From Saprospiraceae bacterium (GTDB lineage: Bacteria > Bacteroidota > Bacteroidia > Chitinophagales > Saprospiraceae), in the NCBI GenBank assembly GCA_020436865.1, contig JAGQXA010000306.1:1-5386 (forward strand): a DNA stretch of 5,386 bases, read 5' to 3'. The position numbers were made by a program, and so were the translations under genes. The notes beneath the pieces are model-generated. The model was not told the origin of the DNA, made no database searches, and was given only the letters and a program-made list of their open reading frames with translations. Below are positions 1 through 4,698 of the stretch, one piece after another. Numbering within the stretch: the stretch's first letter is position 1; each line of letters opens with the position of its first letter.

Positions 1-783
1 CAGGCCCGTTTCGGGGAAGAAAAAACCGACAACACCCCCCATCTTTTCCAGATCGGCGGGATGCCGGTCGAGTGCTATTTTTCGCCCTCGGATGGAGCGG
101 AAGCGGTGGTGCTGGATGCTCTCGAGAGCGCCGACGAATCGATCGAAGCCGCGTTGCTGATCCTGACCCGCAACGATCTGGCAGTGGCGATGAAAGACGC
201 GCACTTCGCCGGCAAGCGGGTGCGGGCGATCATCGAGCAGACCGATAGCCCCGGCTCCGATTTTCAGTTCCTGCAGAGCCAGGGAGTACTGGTGCAGGAT
301 CATCCGGAGTTCGGGCAGTTCCACCACAAGTACGGCATTGTCGATGCCAATTTCCCCGACCTGCAGCCGGTGGTCGTGACGGGTTCTTACAACTGGACCC
401 AGGCGGCGAGCACGGTAAACGATGAGGCCTTGCTCGTGTTTCGCGATGCCGGAATGGCCAACCTGTTCCTGCAGGAATTCGAAGCCCGCTGGTCGGAAGT
501 GACCTCTGTCTATGAACGCGACTTTCCGGGAACCTTGGGGCGCGTATTTCCCAATCCGGCTACCGACCGGTGCCGGATCGAGCTATCGACCGAACGGGAA
601 GGTGAATGGCGCTGGCGGCTGGTCGACCTGCTGGGCCGCACGATCGCAGCGGAAAAAGCGACCCTTCCGGCTGGCGACCATCAATTGGAGGTGCGTTGGG
701 CCGGAGCGGCGCCAGGCCTGTACTGGTTGGAACTGTCGGCAGCAGGTGGCCGCCTCTGCCGCCCCCTGGCGATCGTGCGCTAG
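1..783 (+). CDS. Secreted phospholipase D-like (HKD) protein with T9SS type A sorting domain, 5'-truncated
   Basis: The reading frame is open to the left edge (QARFGEEKTDNTPHLFQIGG precedes the Met at position 61), and these residues read as domain sequence, so that Met is internal and the true start is outside the window. Counting from it, residues 1-145 form a PLD-like domain: FSPSDG near 7-12, a full HKD motif HHKYGIVD (H88, K90, D95) and GSYNW at 108-112. PLD-family enzymes cleave phosphodiesters in lipids or nucleic acids and normally need two HKD motifs; the second probably lies in the missing N-terminal half or comes from a dimer. Residues 160-240 resemble a Por/T9SS type A sorting domain: VFPNPATD, then DLLGR, then PGLYWLEL near the end. 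This implies a signal peptide upstream, export, and release or anchoring at the cell surface. The substrate cannot be told. The gene ends in a CTAG shared with the convergent TPR gene. Confidence 0.88.
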   Translation, partial: QARFGEEKTDNTPHLFQIGGMPVECYFSPSDGAEAVVLDALESADESIEAALLILTRNDLAVAMKDAHFAGKRVRAIIEQTDSPGSDFQFLQSQGVLVQDHPEFGQFHHKYGIVDANFPDLQPVVVTGSYNWTQAASTVNDEALLVFRDAGMANLFLQEFEARWSEVTSVYERDFPGTLGRVFPNPATDRCRIELSTEREGEWRWRLVDLLGRTIAAEKATLPAGDHQLEVRWAGAAPGLYWLELSAAGGRLCRPLAIVR

Positions 784-3083
784 AGTTTCGCCAGCGCTTC
801 GCGGGCCTTTATGGCCGGTTTGAACTCCGGATCGGCCTCTTTCCAGATATCCAGAGCGGTTTCCAGCGACTGGCGGGCCAGTTCGTTCTTACCGATATCG
901 CGATAGCTCAGGCCCAGCTGAAAGTGCATCGAGGGCTCATACGGGTTGTTCTTCAGTCCGTTGGTCAGCATGTCGATGGCTTTTTCCGCGTTGCCGGCGA
1001 GGCGATAGTTCTCGCCCAATTCGATCGCTGCGATGTCGATCTGGGTGCCGATCGAGTTGAAGAAGGTCTCGAACAGACGCGTCGACTCGACGTAGTTACC
1101 ATTGACCTTGGCCTGGTAGGCCCTGACCATGGTCATCATGGTGGCTCCGCCAAAGGCTTCCACGATCTTTTCGCATTTGGCCATGGAACTGTTCAGGAGC
1201 AGCCGGTCTTCGGTGGCGATGTAGTAGTTGATATCGGCTGCGCAGGTCAGCAGGCCGGTCTGATCGGGATACTCCCGAAAATACTGGTCTAGCTTCTCCC
1301 GGATGACCAGTTCGCGCCCGATGTCGTAGTATACCCGGATAATGCCGTAGGAGATCATCTCCATACCGATCTCGAAGGGCGTTTGGTATTGTTTCATCAA
1401 GCGCCAGCGCCGATCGAGAGCCTGAATGGCCAAATCTCCCTGGCCGCGTTGATAGTGGTAATTGAGCAGGTTGTTGAGCACTGCGGAAGAGTCTTTTAAG
1501 GAGCGGGCCCGGCGGAGGCTTTCCTCATAGAGGCGTTCGGTCTCTGCAAAGTCGCCCTGTTGGTAGGCTACCTCGGCGAGTTTGCCGAGTATCGCATGAT
1601 CGTTGGGTTTGAGCAGGTTGATCTTGGAAAAATGCTCCTTGGCCTTCTCGAAATCCCCTTGCCGGAGGTAGATGTCGCCCAGGGCCGAGGTTTCCTGGGC
1701 CCGGTTCGGAAATTCCCGGCTGAACTCTTCGTAGTATTCGATGGCCTCCTCGTTCTTTCCCTGCACCGAGGCGATCTGGGCCAGCAGCAGCAGCATGCGG
1801 CTGGAATGGCCCGCTTTCATGGCATCCTGGCTGATTTCCCGCGCTTTGTCGAAATCGGAGCGCGCCAGGTACAGGTTAACCAGCCCTTCGTAAGGCTGAT
1901 AGGTGCTCGGATACAACTGCCGCCACATTTCGAGCAGGGCGATGGCCTTATCCATTTGCATATTCGCCGTATAGTAAGTGTAGCGGATCAGGAACTGCTG
2001 CCGTTCGGGCAGGGCTTCCGAGCGTTCGAGCGCGGTTTCGAGGGCCTTTTGACCGTTTTCCTGATCGTTGAGGCGCAGGTGGGCCCGGCCCAGCTCCAGC
2101 CAGCCTTCGGCGAAGTTCGGATCCAACTGCACAGCCTGGGTGAGAGCTGCGATCCCTTTTGCCGGCTTGTTGCGGATGCGGGCATCGACGACCCCCTCCT
2201 GAAAGAGCTTTAGCGCGGCGAGGTCTTGCGTAAACAGGTTGGATGCCGGCAGGTCGATATAGCCGCTCGTTTCCACCTGGGTGTCGGGCAGGGAAAGCTC
2301 GTCGATATAAGCGACGGTGGCCAGGTCGACCAGGGCCATGAGTTCAGGATGGCGGAAGCTCTTGCGGAATCTCTCCTTGCCGTCGCGCGTTTGATAGACC
2401 ACCAGTTCGAGGCTATAGTCGCTTTCCTGCTTCTGCAGGCTGAGCGTGAGGAATTCGTCGGAGTAGCCCTCTTCGGCCAATTGCTGTTGGACGGCTAGCG
2501 GCAGGTCGCTATCTACGGAATAGCCGTGATCTTCGTATTGCGGGAGGAGTTGGAAGGCCGACAGACTGTTCAGCCGGAGGTCTTGGTTGAGGTCGGCCCC
2601 TAATAGGTTCGACAAAGCGATGCGGGTCCAGTCGAGGGTGGAATCGCCGGTCTGATTGACGGCGGGAAAGACCGTTATCCGTTTGGTGAAGTCCTTTTTC
2701 GGCACAAACCGCTTGTATTCGTTGCCGGCCTCGTCGGTCACGGTGACCTGGGTAGACATCGCCTTCAGTTGTTGCCCGGAGAAGAGGAAGGCGATCAGCC
2801 CGATGGCCAGCAAGAGGTTGGTCGGCAAGAAGATCTTTTCCACCTTCTGCCAGCGGTCGCGGCCGGGCCGGCCATGGAAGTAGGTGACCAGCGCCACGCT
2901 GGGCAACATCGACAGAAGGAAGACCACCACCACGTCGACCCAGGCCGGCGACAGGGCGTAGCGGCCGACCAGCCACTCCATGAACTGCAGAATGCCCCAG
3001 CCGGCCACCAGGTAGGACAGGAAGAACTGGAAGAAACGACGTTCTCTGAGCTGGTCGATGAACGACCCGGAGGAGTTTTCCAT
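780..3083 (-). CDS. Inner-membrane TPR-repeat protein with TolB/FlgO-like middle domain
   Basis: This is a complete 767-residue protein. Three hydrophobic helices are visible at about 17-39, 47-69 and 85-103. Basic stretches (RERR before helix 1; HGRPGRDRWQK between helices 2 and 3) put the N-terminus in the cytoplasm and the large C-terminal part in the periplasm. The N-terminal block resembles the membrane module that precedes TPRs in many CadC- or adenylate-cyclase-like TPR proteins, but no winged-helix, LytTR or cyclase domain is present. Residues 135-265 (ITVFPAVNQTGDSTLDWTR onward) resemble the TolB-N/FlgO-like domain found in such proteins. From about 288 to 767 come roughly ten TPR-like helical hairpins, clearest at 308-352, 462-495, 496-530 and 682-745. 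The ATG at 3083 is preferred: an in-frame TAG lies 27 bases upstream and overlaps the likely -7 promoter box. A scaffold or envelope-sensing role is inferred; the partner is unknown. Confidence 0.88.
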   Translation of the reverse strand: MENSSGSFIDQLRERRFFQFFLSYLVAGWGILQFMEWLVGRYALSPAWVDVVVVFLLSMLPSVALVTYFHGRPGRDRWQKVEKIFLPTNLLLAIGLIAFLFSGQQLKAMSTQVTVTDEAGNEYKRFVPKKDFTKRITVFPAVNQTGDSTLDWTRIALSNLLGADLNQDLRLNSLSAFQLLPQYEDHGYSVDSDLPLAVQQQLAEEGYSDEFLTLSLQKQESDYSLELVVYQTRDGKERFRKSFRHPELMALVDLATVAYIDELSLPDTQVETSGYIDLPASNLFTQDLAALKLFQEGVVDARIRNKPAKGIAALTQAVQLDPNFAEGWLELGRAHLRLNDQENGQKALETALERSEALPERQQFLIRYTYYTANMQMDKAIALLEMWRQLYPSTYQPYEGLVNLYLARSDFDKAREISQDAMKAGHSSRMLLLLAQIASVQGKNEEAIEYYEEFSREFPNRAQETSALGDIYLRQGDFEKAKEHFSKINLLKPNDHAILGKLAEVAYQQGDFAETERLYEESLRRARSLKDSSAVLNNLLNYHYQRGQGDLAIQALDRRWRLMKQYQTPFEIGMEMISYGIIRVYYDIGRELVIREKLDQYFREYPDQTGLLTCAADINYYIATEDRLLLNSSMAKCEKIVEAFGGATMMTMVRAYQAKVNGNYVESTRLFETFFNSIGTQIDIAAIELGENYRLAGNAEKAIDMLTNGLKNNPYEPSMHFQLGLSYRDIGKNELARQSLETALDIWKEADPEFKPAIKAREALAKL

Positions 3084-3105
3084 CAGGATGCGATTTGAGC
3101 GGGAA

Positions 3106-3137
3106 CAAATCTAGGGCCTACATTCCGATTTTGAAAA
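3106..3137 (-). promoter_or_regulatory. Probable Bacteroidota promoter of the TPR gene
   Basis: On the minus strand TAGATTTG (3113-3106) matches the Bacteroidota -7 consensus TAnnTTTG exactly. A TTTT tetramer 20 bases upstream (3137-3134) could serve as an imperfect -33 box (consensus TTTG). Transcription would start near 3100 and leave a leader of about 17 nt before the ATG at 3083. The call rests on consensus and spacing only. Confidence 0.5.
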
Positions 3138-3142
3138 TATCG

Positions 3143-3174
3143 CTTGCCTTTGTAACTATGCAGGGCCAAATTTG
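3143..3174 (+). promoter_or_regulatory. Probable Bacteroidota promoter of trmN6
   Basis: CAAATTTG (3167-3174) differs from TAnnTTTG at one position, and CTTG (3143-3146) lies 20 bases upstream as a -33 box. The predicted start near 3180 gives a leader of about 20 nt to the ATG at 3202. The -7 box covers the in-frame TTG at 3172, which argues against that codon being the translation start. The element sits back to back with the promoter of the divergent TPR gene. Confidence 0.4.
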
Positions 3175-3201
3175 TTGCTTCGAGGAATAAGCAGTTGGAA
3201 A

Positions 3202-3930
3202 ATGGAGACGAAGGTACGACCAGAACCTTTCCGGTTCAAGCAATTTGTCATACAGCAGGATCGCTGCCTGATGAAGGTAGGCACCGACGGAGTCTTGCTT
3301 GGCGCCTGGGCCGATGTGGCCGGGGCGGAGCGCATTCTCGACATCGGAACCGGCTCCGGTGTGATCGCCATCATGTTGGCCCAGCGCCGGCCGTCGGCGG
3401 TGGTGCACGGAGTGGAGATCGATGCCGAAAGTTGCGAGCAGGCCCGCGAGAATGTCCGAATCAGTCCGTGGGCGGATCGGCTGAGCATGGTCTGCGCTTC
3501 GGTGCAAACCTACGAGGGGAAAGAGGGCGCTTACGACCTGATCGTCAGTAATCCGCCGTTCTTTTCCGGCGGTACCTTTTCCGATAATCAGGACCGCACC
3601 AGCATTCGCCATACGACGAAACTTCCGCACGGCGATCTGCTGCAATCGGCCCGGCGGCTGCTGAGCCCGGCGGGGCGCTTTTGCGTGGTGCTGCCGCTGA
3701 TCGAAGGCTTGCGCTTTCGCGAAATGGCGACCCAGTATCAACTGTACTGCACCCGTTTCCGGGCGGTTCGTTCGAAGGAGGAGAAACCGGTAGAGCGCCT
3801 GTTGCTGCAGTTCGAACGGCGCCCCAAAGAGATCGTAGAGGAACCCGAGTTGATCATTCAGTTCGACGGGATCAATGACTGGACGCCGGCTTATCGCGAG
3901 CTGACCGGCGACTTTTACCTGTACATGTAG
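3202..3930 (+). CDS. trmN6: tRNA1(Val) (adenine(37)-N6)-methyltransferase TrmN6 (YfiC family)
   Basis: The 242-residue protein aligns by eye along its full length with E. coli YfiC/TrmN6, which transfers a methyl group from S-adenosylmethionine to N6 of A37, beside the anticodon of tRNA1(Val). Landmarks in order: FRFKQFVIQQDRCLMKVGTDG at 10-30 (nearly the E. coli sequence, including the MKVGTDG block); SAM motif I DIGTGSG at 47-53; acidic VEID at 71-74, expected to bind the SAM ribose; catalytic SNPPF at 116-120; and a C-terminal YRELTGDFYLYM matching the E. coli end (YTALTQAFYLFM). Motif IV is NPPF where E. coli has NPPY; both occur in adenine N6-methyltransferases. The ATG at 3202 is chosen over the TTG at 3172 because it gives the family's usual N-terminus and does not overlap the promoter. 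The gene is monocistronic and is followed by a strong terminator. Confidence 0.95.
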   Translation: METKVRPEPFRFKQFVIQQDRCLMKVGTDGVLLGAWADVAGAERILDIGTGSGVIAIMLAQRRPSAVVHGVEIDAESCEQARENVRISPWADRLSMVCASVQTYEGKEGAYDLIVSNPPFFSGGTFSDNQDRTSIRHTTKLPHGDLLQSARRLLSPAGRFCVVLPLIEGLRFREMATQYQLYCTRFRAVRSKEEKPVERLLLQFERRPKEIVEEPELIIQFDGINDWTPAYRELTGDFYLYM

Positions 3931-3952
3931 CGGAACAGAGAAAGGGGATACG

Positions 3953-3992
3953 AAAAACGGGAAATTTGCCGATCGGCGAATTTCCCGTTTTT
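3953..3992. terminator. Bidirectional intrinsic terminator between trmN6 and the HTH gene
   Basis: A 40-nt palindrome has 20-base arms (3953-3972 and 3973-3992) that are complementary except for one T/G pair, which is a G-U wobble in the plus-strand RNA. The outer five bases are an A tract on one side and a T tract on the other, so the hairpin ends in a U tract in both directions. It lies 22 bases past the trmN6 stop and 23 bases past the stop of the minus-strand HTH gene, so it can end both convergent transcripts. Confidence 0.88.
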
Positions 3993-4015
3993 GCTTTGTT
4001 AAAGAGGTGCAACCT

Positions 4016-4270
4016 TTATGAAGCGCGTTCTTCTTCGATGATTTTTTTGGCAAGGTCCAGAATTCTCGTGTCTTTTAGACTGACGATCCCGCCGTTAGGG
4101 CCCGGCTGAACGTGTTTTCCGACCATCTCGTCGCCCTCCTCAAACTTGTTGGCGCCAAAGTAGTTGCGGACGGTCTGTTCGGAGATCTGAAGTTCTCTTG
4201 CGATCCGGCTGACGCTGCCGGTGGGCAAGCTGTGTTTGATGTCTCTCAATTCATTGAAGGTGATGTTCAT
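4016..4270 (-). CDS. Small helix-turn-helix DNA-binding protein, function unknown
   Basis: This 84-residue protein (MNITFNELRDIKHSLPTGSV...) has a clear predicted helix-turn-helix at about 19-40: SVSRIARELQISEQTVRNYF, with the A-x3-G/Q-I-S-x2-TV spacing typical of recognition helices. A glycine-rich linker or beta hairpin follows (GPNGGIVSLKD, about 57-67), then a C-terminal helix (TRILDLAKKIIEEE, about 68-81) that may mediate dimerisation. I recall similar short uncharacterised proteins from other Bacteroidota, but no named family. The ATG at 4270 is preferred to an in-frame TTG at 4294, since the extra residues MTHQNCGI add nothing to the fold. No Shine-Dalgarno is visible. There is no same-strand neighbour in the window: trmN6 converges from one side and a 412-bp intergenic region lies upstream. 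A transcription-factor or nucleoid role is inferred; the target is unknown. Confidence 0.75.
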   Translation of the reverse strand: MNITFNELRDIKHSLPTGSVSRIARELQISEQTVRNYFGANKFEEGDEMVGKHVQPGPNGGIVSLKDTRILDLAKKIIEEERAS

Positions 4271-4339
4271 AATGCCACAATTTTGATGAGTCAATAAAGA
4301 AAGGAACTTGCTGTATCCATGGGTAAGTTAGGGCTTTTC

Positions 4340-4368
4340 CAAAATAATTCAAAGAGCCTTCTGAAAAA
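4340..4368 (-). promoter_or_regulatory. Possible promoter of the HTH gene
   Basis: On the minus strand TTATTTTG (4347-4340) matches TAnnTTTG at all but one fixed position, with TTTT 17 bases upstream (4368-4365) as a weak -33 box. It would give a leader of about 65 nt before the ATG at 4270. The sequence is AT-rich, so chance matches are likely. Confidence 0.25.
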
Positions 4369-4489
4369 TTGTTCCACGCTTCCGGACGGCTGGTTCCACC
4401 CTCGTTTTACCTCCTCTCGCAGCCGAAAATATTGCCCTTAAGTATATAAAATTTTTATGAATATAATCGAAAAACGCTATCTTGACGCC

Positions 4490-4583
4490 TCCTCGCGGAC
4501 GGAACTTCTTTCGTTCCCGAGGACATCTACCCAACCTGTGAGAAGGAGGTTTGCCGGCAACGGGAAGTCCTCCTTCTTTCGTT
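4490..4583 (+). ncRNA. Candidate structured small RNA, unassigned family
   Basis: Two hairpins follow an AT-rich tract. The first pairs CCTCG (4491-4495) with CGAGG (4518-4522) and GGAAC (4501-4505) with GTTCC (4513-4517), leaving a one-sided five-base bulge and a 7-nt loop. The second (4541-4577) is terminator-like. A weak -7-like TATCTTGA (4478-4485) would place the transcript start close to 4490, just before hairpin 1. I do not recognise a known RNA family: the conserved SRP and 6S RNA features are absent. Expression is not demonstrated, and the structure could instead belong to the glycosyltransferase 3' UTR read on the other strand. Confidence 0.22.
4541..4583 (+). terminator. Terminator-like hairpin
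   Basis: AGAAGGAGG (4541-4549) and CCTCCTTCT (4569-4577) are exact complements separated by 19 bases, and a T-rich TTCGTT follows on the plus strand. The loop contains a perfect 10-base palindrome, TTGCCGGCAA (4551-4560). The minus strand has no U tract, so it would terminate plus-strand transcription only. No plus-strand gene lies just upstream, so it is either the end of a small RNA or not a terminator. Confidence 0.38.
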
Positions 4584-4698
4584 AATTGGGGGATTGGTTA
4601 ATTGGTTTATTGGTTTATTGGTTTATTGGGGAATTGGGGAATTGGGTGGAATCCCCAATTAACCAATCCCCCAATTCCCCAATTAACTAATCAACCCC
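4582..4698. repeat. Octamer-phased ATTGG array inverting to CCAAT
   Basis: ATTGG occurs eight times at an exact 8-bp spacing (starts at 4585, 4593, 4601, 4609, 4617, 4625, 4633 and 4641). After a short junction the complement CCAAT occurs four times, again every 8 bp (4655, 4663, 4671, 4679), with a degenerate CTAAT at 4687. The three bases between units are mostly TTA, TTT, GGA or GGG. The arms form a perfect 22-nt inverted repeat (4584-4605 with 4655-4676) and, in another register, a 15-nt one (4632-4646 with 4670-4684). Read from the minus strand it lies directly after the glycosyltransferase stop and could fold as a long 3' hairpin. It has no transposase and no clear target-site duplication. 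Confidence 0.9.

Larger units (their letters stand above)
4271..4682. other. 412-bp intergenic region between the HTH gene and the glycosyltransferase gene
   Basis: No convincing coding region lies here. From 4271 to about 4435 I see only the possible HTH promoter and a short repeated GTTCCAC (4371-4377 and 4393-4399). An AT-rich tract at about 4436-4474 contains an exact TATAAT at 4462-4467. From 4490 to 4583 there are two inverted repeats that may belong to a small RNA. From 4582 on the octamer-phased array runs into the glycosyltransferase stop codon. Because the flanking genes are both on the minus strand, the HTH gene's promoter and the glycosyltransferase's 3' end must both fall in this region. 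Confidence 0.7.

Noticed and set aside
606..1292. A 228-codon plus-strand frame spanning the junction of the PLD and TPR genes
   Set aside because: It overlaps the sorting domain in another frame and then runs antisense to the TPR gene; its composition is not protein-like.
1782..1793. Four CAG triplets in a row, a possible microsatellite
   Set aside because: They encode a normal run of leucines in a TPR helix (MLLLLAQ) on the minus strand and are explained by codon preference.
1560..2213. A 217-codon plus-strand frame inside the TPR gene
   Set aside because: It is antisense to well-formed TPR repeats and has no independent signal or recognisable motif.
3172..3201. TTG as the start of trmN6, adding ten residues
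   Set aside because: It overlaps the predicted -7 promoter box, and the extra residues have no counterpart in the family; the ATG at 3202 fits better.
3118..4053. A 311-codon open frame on the minus strand covering all of trmN6
   Set aside because: It is antisense to a full-length, clearly conserved enzyme, crosses the terminator palindrome and shows no recognisable domain. It is a side effect of GC-rich codon use.
4271..4294. TTG as the start of the HTH protein, adding eight residues
   Set aside because: No ribosome-binding site supports it and the ATG at 4270 gives a natural N-terminus; this remains slightly uncertain.
4462..4467. Exact TATAAT resembling a sigma-70 -10 box
   Set aside because: There is no matching -35 box at 16-18 bp, Bacteroidota use a different consensus, and the tract is AT-rich enough for this to occur by chance.
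4349..4534. A 61-codon minus-strand frame in the intergenic region
   Set aside because: It is rich in Arg and Lys without a fold pattern, runs through hairpin 1 and the AT-rich tract, and has no sign of conservation.
4582..4698. CRISPR array or telomere-like repeat
   Set aside because: The unit is only 8 bp with 3-bp variable parts, far too short for CRISPR repeats and spacers, and the orientation flips in the middle. The TTGGGG resemblance to ciliate telomeres is coincidental in a bacterial gene-dense context.
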